Notes: generated by a model from the sequence alone, not told the origin. 64,000 nucleotides of DNA from Laspinema palackyanum D2a (GCA_025370845.1 JAMXFF010000022.1:60270-124269); one strand, 5' to 3'. Numbered from the stretch's first letter, positions 45,850 to 55,617 are shown. Program-made: numbers and translations.

Positions 45850-47472
45850 ATGAGTATTGATGTAGATCGGAATCGGTTATCACAAAACAAAATGTTCGAG
45901 TGGTTGCGAGATACCCCTCAATTGACCGATATGGTCACTGTAAACCTGTGGGACACACAAGGGAATCAAAATTATAATATTTATTGTGCTTTGATTCCCT
46001 CCAATCAAGTTGAATCAGCGCTTTCTAATCCATCTTGGGACTTTTTACCCGATCAGGGTATGCCTTGTGCTGTTAAGCATCATGAAAATGGGAAGGAGTG
46101 CGTTGAATATCTGCGGTATGGCATTGCCAATGGAATTGAGCCTTTAATAATTGTTCGCGAGTTCTATGGACTGCGTGATGACTACCACGAAATATCTGAA
46201 GAATTTCGTCTTTTTCATCGCCTTTATCATGATAAAAAAGCGGATAAATATATTAAAATTGATGACAATGGTGATGAAGAAGTAGTGGTTTTAGTAGAGT
46301 CGAACTGCATAAAAATTCGACTAAAAGAGATTTGTCAGTTTTTAGCGATTAAAGAAATGTATTTATCAATTCAATTTGACTTCAAAGAGTTTTCAAAATA
46401 TTCTCTTGAAGAGCTTGAAATTCAAAAAAGTGGGAGTGATCATCGGGAAAATCTTATATGCTGGGGGCATTATTATGGTAATCTTAATTCTGGGAGTAAG
46501 TATCAAGCATTTAGTCGGTTATTCGGAGTACGACTTTTCCCTCCATTACCAAAGTCTAAAAGTGGTTTTTGGGGATTTGCAGAAGAGCAACAGAAAGAAG
46601 AAATCAAATTTATCATTGGTATTAATGAGAATGGAGACGAGATTTTAGCTAATCGTTATGATACTGATTACTACTGTACTCCTGTACATTTTCGTAAGCA
46701 GGTATTGGACAAATACTATCAACAACCCAGTAAGTATTCTGTAGAAGATTCTATCCTCCGCTGTGGGAACCTATGGAACCTTTATATTGATAATCATCAC
46801 GATGACAAAGTATGCGTGTGGTTGGGGGATCTTGGGCGAGACCTTTCTTATAAAGAACAACTACACTGGCGGACACATAACATCCTTCCACAAGGCAGTG
46901 TAAGTGAAACTTATTTTAAGCGACAAATTCTAGCTGAGGCTACGGATTCAGAGCGTCCGGAACATATATTTAAACAGCGTTATCATGATTTGAAAAAGAG
47001 CTGCGACAAATACCTGGGCTGGCAGTTATTACTACCTTTGGATAGTGATGATAAACACAACTTCCAAAGCCTGCGGGTTCCAGCCACTGATGAGCAACGT
47101 GATTTTGATGAGTTGGTTCAAGGTCTTACAAAAATATTGATTGACTCACTAAACGAAAAACAACTGAACAAGTTGATTTCTTCAGAACAAAGAGACAATA
47201 ACCCGGGAAGCATCAATCGCCTCCAAATAGCTTTTACTGAATGTGGTGTTCAAGATACTGCTGACCATATTAACTTTCTGAGAAAACTTCAGAATCTTCG
47301 ATCTAGTAGCGCTGCACATCGTAAAGGCAGTAACTATCGAAAGATTGCCGAGCACTTCGATTGTGAAAATCAGAGCTTACGAGTTGTCTTTACCCAGATT
47401 CTGTGTCAGGCTTTAGATATACTTAATTATTTCATTGGTATTGTAGATAGCGGACAAATCAGCAAGAGCTAA
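45850..47472 (+). CDS. Unknown 540-residue protein with HEPN-like Rx5H motif
   Basis: I do not recognise the family. The protein is soluble, rich in aromatic and charged residues, with no signal or membrane segment. Near the C-terminus LRSSSAAHRKGSNY (Arg 484, His 490) followed by long helices fits the R-x4-6-H motif of HEPN ribonucleases. Helices before it (LQGLTKILIDSLNEKQLN, FLRKLQNL) fit a four-helix bundle. The gene is visibly AT-richer than its neighbours, uses many AAA, ATT and TTT codons, and contains no GCGATCGC octamer, so recent transfer is likely. ATG 45850 with GAGGAAG upstream. A defence or stress role is only a hypothesis. Confidence 0.6.
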   Translation: MSIDVDRNRLSQNKMFEWLRDTPQLTDMVTVNLWDTQGNQNYNIYCALIPSNQVESALSNPSWDFLPDQGMPCAVKHHENGKECVEYLRYGIANGIEPLIIVREFYGLRDDYHEISEEFRLFHRLYHDKKADKYIKIDDNGDEEVVVLVESNCIKIRLKEICQFLAIKEMYLSIQFDFKEFSKYSLEELEIQKSGSDHRENLICWGHYYGNLNSGSKYQAFSRLFGVRLFPPLPKSKSGFWGFAEEQQKEEIKFIIGINENGDEILANRYDTDYYCTPVHFRKQVLDKYYQQPSKYSVEDSILRCGNLWNLYIDNHHDDKVCVWLGDLGRDLSYKEQLHWRTHNILPQGSVSETYFKRQILAEATDSERPEHIFKQRYHDLKKSCDKYLGWQLLLPLDSDDKHNFQSLRVPATDEQRDFDELVQGLTKILIDSLNEKQLNKLISSEQRDNNPGSINRLQIAFTECGVQDTADHINFLRKLQNLRSSSAAHRKGSNYRKIAEHFDCENQSLRVVFTQILCQALDILNYFIGIVDSGQISKS

Positions 47473-47667
47473 CACCCATACTACACCAAAATTGGCTGAG
47501 TTCTTTAATCCTACATCCCGCAGGTTAGATAGGGTGCTATAGAAATAGACCTGCGGAATGTCGGTTTTAGGTGGCGCAGCGGGACAAGCAGTCAGGGAAA
47601 GCAGCAGCACCAGGGCGCGATCGCCATCAGCTAAACACCCTTTTATTTGAACTCAAAGATAGGCTTG

Positions 47668-48405
47668 TCAAAAAGTCCGGTTTTCCACAAAAGTTTTTAA
47701 CTTAGAAGCATTCCTCACGGCATTTCCATCGCCGTCGTTGTTGAAGTACACAAACGCGCTGTGCCCCTGACTTTCCCACTCGCCAAGGCGCGAAGCCCAC
47801 CAGGACAAATCCTCATCTGAGTAGGAACCACCGTAGAGGGAGTGGGGATCCGGGCCGTGAAGTCGTACATAGACGAAAGGTGCTGTGGCGCGGAGGATGC
47901 AGGGCAGGTTTGCCCCGCTCATCACGCAGTAAGCTACTCCAAAGCGTTCTAGGAGCGAAAATACCTCTTCTATGTGCCAGCTTGGGTGTCGGAATTCGAT
48001 CGCCACTCTGATCCAAGAGGGCAATTGTTCTAAAAAGTAGGCTAGGCGGGGCAAGTCGCAGCCGAACTTGGGAGGAAGTTGGACCAGCAGAATGCCCAGG
48101 CGATCGCCCAGGCATTCGAGTCCCTTGGCTATCCGCGCCAACCAGTTCTCTGGGGAGTAAAGGCGCTGGGAATGCGTTAACCCACGGGGCGCTTTTACGG
48201 TCATCAGAAATCCTGGAGGGAGGCGATGTTGCCAGTTAGTAAAGGCCGCATCTTGGGGCCATCGGTAGTAAGTGCTGTTAACTTCGACGGTTTGATAGTG
48301 CTGGATATAGTAATCCAGTCTGGAACGCGGTGCTAACTGGTGGGGATAAAGCACACCTTCCCAATGTTGATAACTCCAACCTGAAGTGCCAATGCAAACG
48401 GTCAT
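47668..48405 (-). CDS. DUF72 (YecE-like) family protein
   Basis: A 245-residue TIM-barrel-like protein. It starts MTVCIGTSGWSYQHWEGVLYP and continues with VEVNSTYYRWP, FLMTVKAPRGLTH, LLVQLPPKFG, VAIEFRHPSW, VYVRLHGPD and FVYFNNDGDGNAVRNA, all DUF72 hallmarks. The enzymatic role is not known. ATG 48405. Between it and the unknown gene (47473-47667) lies a short stretch with CCGCAGGT/ACCTGCGG inverted pieces and no supported gene. Confidence 0.93.
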   Translation of the reverse strand: MTVCIGTSGWSYQHWEGVLYPHQLAPRSRLDYYIQHYQTVEVNSTYYRWPQDAAFTNWQHRLPPGFLMTVKAPRGLTHSQRLYSPENWLARIAKGLECLGDRLGILLVQLPPKFGCDLPRLAYFLEQLPSWIRVAIEFRHPSWHIEEVFSLLERFGVAYCVMSGANLPCILRATAPFVYVRLHGPDPHSLYGGSYSDEDLSWWASRLGEWESQGHSAFVYFNNDGDGNAVRNASKLKTFVENRTF

Positions 48406-48592
48406 TGCCTTTACTCCAACGCAAATTGTCTTTGGGTATGAATTTTAAACTTTGCTTCGATAGCCTTTAAATATAAGTCACGAGTTTCTTAGCCCTCTCT
48501 ACAATTTGGGTGAATTCTGTAATAATACTCAAGGTAGAGGTAACGATAACCTAAAGATTGCTAGGGTTGGGTTAAGTTCTATCTTTGACCCT

Positions 48593-49009
48593 ATGACTTC
48601 AAACAAAAACACGCCCAATCGGCTTAAAGAGATTCTCCGGGTTTTCTTATCGATCGCCATCATCGTAGTCGGCATTACCCATTTTACTCACCCCGATCAA
48701 TATGTCAGAATTGTGCCGCCTCAATTACCTTACCCGGCTGAATTGGTCTACATTAGCGGATTTTTCGAGATTTTAGGAGGTATTGGCTTACTGATTCCAT
48801 TTGCCAGCGTTGCGGCTGCCTGGGGACTGATTGCTCTGTTTATCGCAGTTTTTCCCGCTAATATCAATCAGGCGCTTCATAGTATTCCCATTGAAGGCAT
48901 TCCTCATCATCCTGTGCTTTACTGGGTTAGACTACCTTTTCAGGCTGTCTTGATTGCTTGGGCTTGGTGGTACACTCAAAACCCCGAGGAACAACCGAAC
49001 TCTTTATAA
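48593..49009 (+). CDS. DoxX-like membrane protein
   Basis: The 138-residue protein has four hydrophobic segments: ~12-30, ~45-70 (YISGFFEILGGIGLLIPF), ~72-88, ~105-125. The GGIGLL motif in the second segment and HFTHPDQYVRIVPPQLPYP after the first are typical of DoxX-type small membrane proteins in cyanobacteria. Role unknown; some DoxX proteins affect quinone or thiol chemistry. ATG 48593 is chosen; the open frame runs further upstream without family sequence. Confidence 0.82.
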   Translation: MTSNKNTPNRLKEILRVFLSIAIIVVGITHFTHPDQYVRIVPPQLPYPAELVYISGFFEILGGIGLLIPFASVAAAWGLIALFIAVFPANINQALHSIPIEGIPHHPVLYWVRLPFQAVLIAWAWWYTQNPEEQPNSL

Positions 49010-49092
49010 AGAACAATTATAGCTGTGGGTTCGCTGGTGAACTCTACCCTTGAGCTTAGGGGAAATGAACGTTTAAAATTATGAGACAGGAC

Positions 49093-49240
49093 TTAGGGTA
49101 TTCCAACAAATAAATCATCCAAATTCAATGGTTAAGCACCTAACAAGACTGTATTAGCCCGCGCAGGCGGGCTTCGTCCGTATAGCCCCAGGCTTCAGCC
49201 TGCGGGTTTTTTAGATATTTTATTTTGTGCAGTTCCCTAA
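49093..49240. mobile_element. Palindromic element containing two-hairpin repeat copy 3
   Basis: Ends TTAGGGTATTCC (49093) and AGTTCCCTAA (49231-49240) resemble the termini of the 41.4-kb element, with several mismatches. Inside, 49156-49213 is the two-hairpin unit: AGCCCGC-GCAG-GCGGGCT, a TCGTCCGTATAG linker, CCCAGGC-TTCA-GCCTGCGGG and a T-run. The right terminus overlaps the 3' end of the response regulator gene and supplies its TAG stop codon. Confidence 0.65.
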
Positions 49241-49950
49241 ACCAAGTGATGCTCGATCGCAAACCGCAAAAGTCCGGCGCGATTACTGGTTTCCGTTTTT
49301 CTCAACAGCGCACTCACATATTTTTCCACCGTGCGCGGACTCAAGTGGAGCCGATCGCCAATTTGAGCATTAGAAAGACCTTCCGCCAGTAAATCTAAAA
49401 CATCTCGTTCTCGGGGCGTTAAAGCAATCGTAAACGCTGACTCTTGTGCGGTTAATGCCGTAGTTTTTGGATTGAAACGAGCCGGGAGAGAATCGCCGAG
49501 AGAGGGCGGGTTGCTGTTGGGTTCGGAAGCGGGAGAGAGGGAGTCATCAGAATTAAATCGCCACTGGGACTGGATAAGTTGCGATCGCTCCAACAGATTG
49601 CGAATCACAGCGCCGAGTTCATCCAAATCAAACGGCTTCGGTAAATACAAATCACAGCCGAGTTGATAGCCTAAAATCCGTTCTGGGGTACTGGTGCGCG
49701 CGGTTAAAAAAATCACAGGTAACAACCGTAAAGCCGGTTTTTTGCGGACGCGCTTGACCAGTTCATACCCATCCATCTCCGGCATGATGATATCCGTTAC
49801 CAGTAACTGAGGTTGAAATTCTTCTACTTTTAAGAGACCCTCTTGACCATTCTGAGCCGCGATCGCAGAGTAACCGCACTGCTCCAAATAATGGCAGATA
49901 GACAGACGAATAGCGGGATCGTCATCAACAATCAGAATCGTCAAGGGCAT
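49237..49950 (-). CDS. Response regulator with LuxR/NarL-type output domain
   Basis: A 237-residue regulator. The receiver domain (~1-125) has acidic DDD at the N-terminus, the phospho-acceptor Asp in LLVTDIIMPEMDG, a conserved Thr in FLTAR and Lys in LPKPFD. A linker of ~45 residues leads to the HTH (~175-237) with LTPRERDVLDLLAEGLSNAQIGDRLHLSPRTVEKYVS. It resembles the Ycf29-like group of cyanobacteria and red-algal plastids, but I do not assign the symbol. ATG 49950. No kinase is adjacent. The stop codon lies in the end of a repeat element. Confidence 0.93.
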   Translation of the reverse strand: MPLTILIVDDDPAIRLSICHYLEQCGYSAIAAQNGQEGLLKVEEFQPQLLVTDIIMPEMDGYELVKRVRKKPALRLLPVIFLTARTSTPERILGYQLGCDLYLPKPFDLDELGAVIRNLLERSQLIQSQWRFNSDDSLSPASEPNSNPPSLGDSLPARFNPKTTALTAQESAFTIALTPRERDVLDLLAEGLSNAQIGDRLHLSPRTVEKYVSALLRKTETSNRAGLLRFAIEHHLV

Positions 49951-50043
49951 GGGGTCTAAAGGGGGAACTGAACAAGTATAGACGCCACCGAGTAGCGTCT
50001 ATACTTCTAGCGTAGGTCAAATCCAGAGTCAGGCCAACTCGAT

Positions 50044-51630
50044 TTAACGAGCACAGACACTTAAACTGGCAGGTTGGGCCAAATTACCCGAGAGATTCAC
50101 TTGCCGTCCATTGGCATGGAGATGGCGCAGGATTTTATAAATCATTTCAATGCGATCGCCCGCATCGGCTTTCTCAGCCAACTCCTCTAGGGATAACGGT
50201 TTCCCTTCTGCGGCAATCACCTCCATAATTCGGGTTTGGAGGTTGAGAATCTCAGAAGCTGCCTTTTTACCTGCTTCCACCCCCGGTTGGTGATAGGCAT
50301 TGACGTTAATCAACGAAGCATATAACCCCACCGCGCGATCGTACAGGGCAATCAAAGCCCCCACGATGCGGGGATTAACCTGGGGAATGGTCACCGAAAT
50401 GGAATCGCGCTGATTGTCATAAATCGCTTCCCGAGTTCCATACAAAAAGCCTAACAAATAATCTCCCGTAGTGATTCCCGGTTCTACCGCAGGAGAATGG
50501 CCCTGGCGGTCTTCTAAAACCTCAATAAAGGTTAGGAAGAAATTTGGGACCCCCTCGCGCAGTTGTTGAACATAAGCGTGTTGATCCGTAGACCCCTTAT
50601 TTCCGTAAACCGCAATTCCCTGATAAACCGTATTGCCGGCTAAATCTTTCTCCTTACCCAGGGATTCCATCACCAACTGTTGCAGATAGCGACTAAAGAG
50701 CAACAGACTGTCTTTATAAGGCAGCACCACCATATCTTTTTCCCCTCGTCCATTGCCTGCAAAGTACCAGGAGAGGGCCAGCAATGCCGCTGGATTGTCC
50801 TTGAGGTCCGGTTGACGAGTTGCCTCATCCATTTCTTTGGCCCCAGCGAGCATTCCTTGAATATCAATCCCCTGCAACGCGGCTGGGACTAACCCCACCC
50901 CAGAGAGTTCCGAGGTGCGTCCTCCAACCCAGTCATGCATGGGGAAAATATCAATCCAGCCTTCTTTCTGGGCTTGTTTTTCCAGGGCGCTATCATGGCC
51001 GGTAATGGCCACGGCATGATCGGCAAACTTGAGATTCATGCTCTCAAAGGCTTTTTGCACCTCAATCATGCCATTGCGGGTATCTGGGGTCGTACCGGAT
51101 TTAGAAATTACCAGGACCAGGGTGGTTGCCAGACGGTCTTTGATCTGATTTAACAAGGCATCGATCCCTGCGGGGTCGGTGTTGTCAATGAAGTGAATCC
51201 CCAGGGGTGCAGATTCGGGGGCCAACGCTGTGGAGACAAATTGCGGTCCGAGGGCCGATCCCCCAATGCCGATGGAGAGGATGTCTGTAAATTTGGAAGC
51301 GCTGGGAGGGTGGATTGTCCCGTTATGAACTTTTTGGGCAAACTCCTCGATATGGCTGAGGTTTTCGAGGATTTCTTGTTTGAGTTCGGGGGTGGGTGCA
51401 ATGTCCGGATTCCGTAACCAATAGTGACCCACCATCCGGCCTTCATCGGGATTGGCGACTGCCCCGGCTTCTAGGGCCTTCATTTCCTCAAAGGCTTGAG
51501 CAAACTTAGGTTTCATTGATTCGACAAAGGCATCATCGAATCTCATTCGACTGATATCCAGGTACAGTCCTAGCCCTTCATGATAATAGAGCCAGTCCTG
51601 ATATCGTTTCCACAGTGATCGAGCATCCAT
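50044..51630 (-). CDS. pgi: Glucose-6-phosphate isomerase
   Basis: The 528-residue enzyme interconverts glucose-6-phosphate and fructose-6-phosphate. Key stretches: [74 protein letters not shown] and [14 protein letters not shown]. The C-terminal extension of ~60 residues with winged-helix-like [24 protein letters not shown] is common in cyanobacterial Pgi. ATG 51630 is the first of two close ATGs. Confidence 0.96.
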   Translation of the reverse strand: MDARSLWKRYQDWLYYHEGLGLYLDISRMRFDDAFVESMKPKFAQAFEEMKALEAGAVANPDEGRMVGHYWLRNPDIAPTPELKQEILENLSHIEEFAQKVHNGTIHPPSASKFTDILSIGIGGSALGPQFVSTALAPESAPLGIHFIDNTDPAGIDALLNQIKDRLATTLVLVISKSGTTPDTRNGMIEVQKAFESMNLKFADHAVAITGHDSALEKQAQKEGWIDIFPMHDWVGGRTSELSGVGLVPAALQGIDIQGMLAGAKEMDEATRQPDLKDNPAALLALSWYFAGNGRGEKDMVVLPYKDSLLLFSRYLQQLVMESLGKEKDLAGNTVYQGIAVYGNKGSTDQHAYVQQLREGVPNFFLTFIEVLEDRQGHSPAVEPGITTGDYLLGFLYGTREAIYDNQRDSISVTIPQVNPRIVGALIALYDRAVGLYASLINVNAYHQPGVEAGKKAASEILNLQTRIMEVIAAEGKPLSLEELAEKADAGDRIEMIYKILRHLHANGRQVNLSGNLAQPASLSVCAR

Positions 51631-51784
51631 AACAAAACAACTCTCTACTTATCTTTCTTTCACCACACACAAGTGTACCGATATCAGTGGAATGAGACGA
51701 AGGATGCGGATACAATTAGACCCTTTCAGTGGTTAACCGGAACTGGGATATAACGCCAATCCCTGGAGGATTTTCCGCGAAGGC

Positions 51785-52051
51785 TTAGGGCTCGTTCAGG
51801 TCTGGTAGAGGGAGAATCCGTAAAAACTTGACAAAATGACCAATAACTTGTATGGCAACCAAATAGTTATCCAGCCTAAACCGATAAAAAATAGGATGAG
51901 ACCCGAGTTGGTGTAACTCCGGCAACTCGTGAATCCGTTCAATCTGCATAAATTTGAAAAAGACAAAATCGTACACCCGCTCGAAACTAGCTCGGTCTAA
52001 CTGCCGAAGATCGAGAAGGAAAGACCGACTATAGCGTGCTTCAAGAATCAC
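51785..52051 (-). CDS. RelE/ParE-type toxin-like protein
   Basis: The 88-residue protein has the RelE/ParE pattern: an N-terminal strand ILEARYSRSFLLDLRQLD, helices (ASFERVYDFVFFKF), IHELPELHQLGSHPIFYRFRLDNYLVAIQVIG and a final LRILPLPDLNE. RelE toxins cleave mRNA at the ribosome and ParE toxins poison gyrase; I cannot tell which. GTG start at 52051. It follows a small antitoxin-like gene by 61 bp, on the same strand. Confidence 0.78.
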   Translation of the reverse strand: MILEARYSRSFLLDLRQLDRASFERVYDFVFFKFMQIERIHELPELHQLGSHPIFYRFRLDNYLVAIQVIGHFVKFLRILPLPDLNEP

Positions 52052-52112
52052 AGGACAGCTCTATTCCCCCTGAATCGAAATGTTGACTTGAAGATAGGTA
52101 GCAGCAACACCT

Positions 52113-52331
52113 TCACAGCGATCGCAAATATCGCAAGGCTTCCTCACGAGTGAAGCTATCCCCAGGCTTCAGGCTGCGGTTCGCTTGCTGAATGAAGCGA
52201 AGCACATACAGATCGTAATAAAGACTTTCTACCACAGCACCGACCTGTTGCAAATCATCATCCGGAAGTAACTCTACCTCCTCATACAGTTGCACGAGCA
52301 AACTTCTAACTCTTTTTTTGAGCAGTTTCAT
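52113..52331 (-). CDS. Antitoxin-like small protein
   Basis: The 72-residue protein begins MKLLKKRVRSLLVQLYEEVELLPDDDLQQVGAVVESLYYD and ends in an SLKPGDSFTREEALRYLRSL helix. It is helical and acidic, upstream of the RelE/ParE-like gene in the same orientation, as expected for an antitoxin. I do not recognise the DNA-binding fold. ATG 52331 is used rather than a TTG at 52358. The 61-bp gap to the toxin is larger than the usual overlap. Confidence 0.62.
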   Translation of the reverse strand: MKLLKKRVRSLLVQLYEEVELLPDDDLQQVGAVVESLYYDLYVLRFIQQANRSLKPGDSFTREEALRYLRSL

Positions 52332-52392
52332 AAATCTCTCCCAGGTTTGAATCAGCAATTTTTGTCAGTGTAACGGACACAGATAAATTTCT

Positions 52393-52495
52393 ACAGGACT
52401 TACGCAATCTTTAAAGTTCAACGCTAAATGTAGAGGTGAGCAAGGGAATCGCTTCTACATTTAGAGGGGATTTTCAAAATCTGCGTAAGTCCTGT
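52393..52495. mobile_element. 103-bp MITE-like element with ACAGGACTTACGCA ends
   Basis: ACAGGACTTACGCA (52393-52406) and TGCGTAAGTCCTGT (52482-52495) are perfect inverted termini. Inside is a stem of AAATGTAGAGG and CTTCTACATTT. It is the simple form of the composite element at 24174-24410. It lies between the UPF0182 3' end and the promoter side of the toxin-antitoxin pair. Confidence 0.78.
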
Positions 52496-52518
52496 CGATA
52501 GCAGACTGATCAACCCAA

Positions 52519-55500
52519 TTAATTCAATGGGGGTAACGTCAAGTCTTCCACCGGACGAATAATCGGGTCCGTGGGTTGTTCTTCTCCTTGGAAAATAGCA
52601 CTAAGGGCCTGTTCAAGGGTTTCTGCCATGACGATGCGGTTCTCGTATGCCACAATCACCCGGGCTAAAATCGGCAAACTATTTTGTTCGGCCTCAATAT
52701 AAAGCGGTTCGACATACAATAGCGATCGCTCAATGGGAATCACCAACAAATTCCCCTGAATAGCTTTAGACCCCTGGCGGGTCCACAGGGAAATCTGTTG
52801 AGAAATCACCGGATCTTGGTTAATTCTGGCTTCAATTTGCTCCGGACCATAAACCAACTGTTGTTTTGGGAACTGGTACAACAGTAAATTCCCATAATGA
52901 ATCCCATCCGATCGCCCGCCCATCCAGCCAATTAAATTGTTGCGACTCATCGGCGTAAACGGGTGCAACAAAATAAACTCTTCTGAGACTTCCGTGGGCA
53001 ATTTCATAATCAAATAATAAGGATCGACCGCTTGTTGCTCCGTACCATAAATCTCATTGGGTACCCGCCATTGGTCTTCCCGATTATAAAAGACCGTCGG
53101 ATCGGTCATGTGGTAAGTCAGCAGTCGTTCCGATTGCACCGCAAAAAAATCCAGAGGATAGCGAATATGGCTGCGGAGGGCCACTGGCATCGCATCGAGG
53201 GGTTGGAGCAAATTGGGGAAAATCTCTTGCCAACTGTGAACCAGGGGGTCCGACGGATCAGCCATGTACAATTTTACCTTGCCATTATAGGCATCTACTA
53301 GCACCTTGACCGAGTTGCGGATGTAGTTAAATTCCTGAGAAGTCGGTTCAGAATAGGGATAGCGATCGCTGACGGTGTAGGCATCAATAATCCAGTACAG
53401 ATAATTATCATCGTCTGGAAACGCTTGTTCCGCAGGGGTGATTCCCGACCCATATAAGCGGGTATTAGCCACCACCAGATAGGGATCACTATCAAATTCC
53501 AAAAACGGTGCGATCGCCCGAACCCGGTCCTTAATATTGCGCCGAAATAAAACTTTCGTCTCCGGGGTAAAATTGTCCGTGAACAACATTTGCCAATTGT
53601 TCAGGTATTTGGCAAAGATTAACCGACGCCACCAAGAGCCCATCGGAACGCCCCCAGCCCCTTCATAGGAATTATAAACATTCTCATCCCCCTGGGGATA
53701 ATCTAACTCCGGCACCTTACTCGGGGCCATCACCGCTGTATCCGTGAGTTCCCCATAGTAAATCCGGGGATGTCCGATGGGAATGCTGGCGCGAATCAGT
53801 TCGTTGGCTGTTCCTAATGTGCCATCGGTGATCGTTTCACTCACGGTTTGGCGTTCCATGCCAATATCCCGAACGAAGTAGTCCGGCAATCCCCCGGGAC
53901 CCACGGTATTCACGGGACTCAAGGTAAACCCATAACCGTGGGTATAAACTAAGTGTTCGTTGACCCAGGTTTGCGCTTCAGTAGGAACGGCGCTATAGTC
54001 CAGTTCCCGGGCGGAGATCAGGACCTGTTGCCGTTCGGTGATGGATTCCTCGGATTCGGGGTCAGTTTTTCTGAGGGTGTAACGATCGATATCGGCATCG
54101 GGAAATTTGTAGTACAGCCGAATTTGCTGGAGTTGGCGATTGGTTTGCAGCAGGGGGCGAGTATCCCAGAGGCGGATATTATTAATGGTCAGGTCATTGG
54201 CGAGGATATCCTCAAAGGTTAGGGCATTTTCCGGGTTGAAGAGTTGGACATCAATGCGATCGAGGTCGAACCCTTGGCGGGTGAAGGCGATACTGCGCTC
54301 GATGTAGGGACGCTCTCGTTCGATTTCGTTCGGTTGGACGATTAAGCGTTGCACGGCAAAAGGCAGGACTGACCCCGCGATCGCCACCACTGCCACATAG
54401 AGTCCCAAGGACTGTTTGAGCCGTCTAAAGTTGTGGGGTTCTAGTTGGCGAAAGGTTAGATAGAGTAAGAAAAGGGCAACTGCTGCGGATAATAGGGATA
54501 AGCCCCCATAGCTCCAGACCTCTATAGTGGCTTGGGTATAGCCTGCTCCATAAATTACATCATTGCTGGAATAGAGTAATTCATAACGCAATAGCCAATA
54601 GCGCAAGGCGATCGCCCCCATCAGTGCGGCACCCAATCCATAAAGGTGACGCAATTGCCCATCAGAAAAGCCGGGAAACTTCCCTTCGCTGATACTATTT
54701 CCCGAGACTAAATAGAGGACGGTGACGGAGGCGAAGAGGAAAAAAAGCACTCCCAGTAGCCAAAATTCTAGGAGTTCCCAAATGGGCAAGTTAAAGATAT
54801 AAAAGCTCATATCCCGGTTAAAAACGGGTTCGGTAATATTAAAGGCTCTCGGGTGGAAAAACAGCAGCACTTTTGCCCACTGACCCGAGAAGACTAGACC
54901 GAAGAAGAGGCTTAAGACAGCGGCGATCGCATAGACTAAGCGAGGTTCCAGAACGATGACCACGGTAAACAGCAACAACAGGGCAATTTGCCACCAGTCT
55001 GTGGTCATTTGCTGTAAGATTTCCTGGCTAGAGTTGAGTCCAAATCCCAGGGGTACTGAGGGAGAGTTTAAGAGTAACCAGGAACCGGGATGCCAATAAT
55101 CCACCACAACCTGAGCGTAGTACACCAGGAGGGTGGAGATTCCCAAGGATAGGAGGATGACGAGGGCCAGTAGGGATTCTAAGTTGAGGGCGGTGTAGGA
55201 ATTGGGATTCGGGATGTTCGGTTGGGCAAAGGGATAACTGATATTCCGTTTCCAGCGATCGCGCCCTCCCGGGGGTTCCGTCAGTCCCCGACTGAGGAGA
55301 TCGAGTTTGCCGTATTTAAGATGGTTCGCCAGAAACAGATTGGCGAAGGTTAAACCGCCCGTGATTCCCAGTCCTAACGCCAGCAACACTAAGCGGGTGA
55401 GTAGGCGGACCCAAAAGACTCGTTCGTAGCCCAGTTCCTCAAACCACAGACTTTCGGCACTCAAAAAAGCAAAGAGTTCTATCCCCATCCATACGCCTAA

Positions 55501-55548
55501 TCCGGCCACGATCCATTGAAAGGCGCGTTTTCCTAACCCTTTAAGCAT
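52519..55548 (-). CDS. UPF0182 family large membrane protein
   Basis: A 1009-residue protein with about seven hydrophobic segments in the first ~400 residues (including FWVRLLTRLVLLALGLG at the start) and a large soluble C-terminal region containing GGLPDYFVRDIG, RIYYGELTD, LFTDNFTPETKVLFRRNIKDRV and MTDPTVFYNREDQWRVP, all UPF0182/COG1615 hallmarks. Widespread in cyanobacteria and actinobacteria; function unknown. ATG 55548. Full length. Confidence 0.94.
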   Translation of the reverse strand: MLKGLGKRAFQWIVAGLGVWMGIELFAFLSAESLWFEELGYERVFWVRLLTRLVLLALGLGITGGLTFANLFLANHLKYGKLDLLSRGLTEPPGGRDRWKRNISYPFAQPNIPNPNSYTALNLESLLALVILLSLGISTLLVYYAQVVVDYWHPGSWLLLNSPSVPLGFGLNSSQEILQQMTTDWWQIALLLLFTVVIVLEPRLVYAIAAVLSLFFGLVFSGQWAKVLLFFHPRAFNITEPVFNRDMSFYIFNLPIWELLEFWLLGVLFFLFASVTVLYLVSGNSISEGKFPGFSDGQLRHLYGLGAALMGAIALRYWLLRYELLYSSNDVIYGAGYTQATIEVWSYGGLSLLSAAVALFLLYLTFRQLEPHNFRRLKQSLGLYVAVVAIAGSVLPFAVQRLIVQPNEIERERPYIERSIAFTRQGFDLDRIDVQLFNPENALTFEDILANDLTINNIRLWDTRPLLQTNRQLQQIRLYYKFPDADIDRYTLRKTDPESEESITERQQVLISARELDYSAVPTEAQTWVNEHLVYTHGYGFTLSPVNTVGPGGLPDYFVRDIGMERQTVSETITDGTLGTANELIRASIPIGHPRIYYGELTDTAVMAPSKVPELDYPQGDENVYNSYEGAGGVPMGSWWRRLIFAKYLNNWQMLFTDNFTPETKVLFRRNIKDRVRAIAPFLEFDSDPYLVVANTRLYGSGITPAEQAFPDDDNYLYWIIDAYTVSDRYPYSEPTSQEFNYIRNSVKVLVDAYNGKVKLYMADPSDPLVHSWQEIFPNLLQPLDAMPVALRSHIRYPLDFFAVQSERLLTYHMTDPTVFYNREDQWRVPNEIYGTEQQAVDPYYLIMKLPTEVSEEFILLHPFTPMSRNNLIGWMGGRSDGIHYGNLLLYQFPKQQLVYGPEQIEARINQDPVISQQISLWTRQGSKAIQGNLLVIPIERSLLYVEPLYIEAEQNSLPILARVIVAYENRIVMAETLEQALSAIFQGEEQPTDPIIRPVEDLTLPPLN

Positions 55549-55617
55549 GAATTTTAGAGTTTAGAGTTTAGATATAGCTGTCATTGTAGAATTATCAGTC
55601 AGGGAATGGCGATCGCC

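Noticed and set aside
47413..47610. Small minus-strand frame with a hydrophobic N-terminus
   Set aside because: It overlaps the 3' end of the unknown gene, has no ATG start, and contains an inverted repeat; it is at best a fragment.
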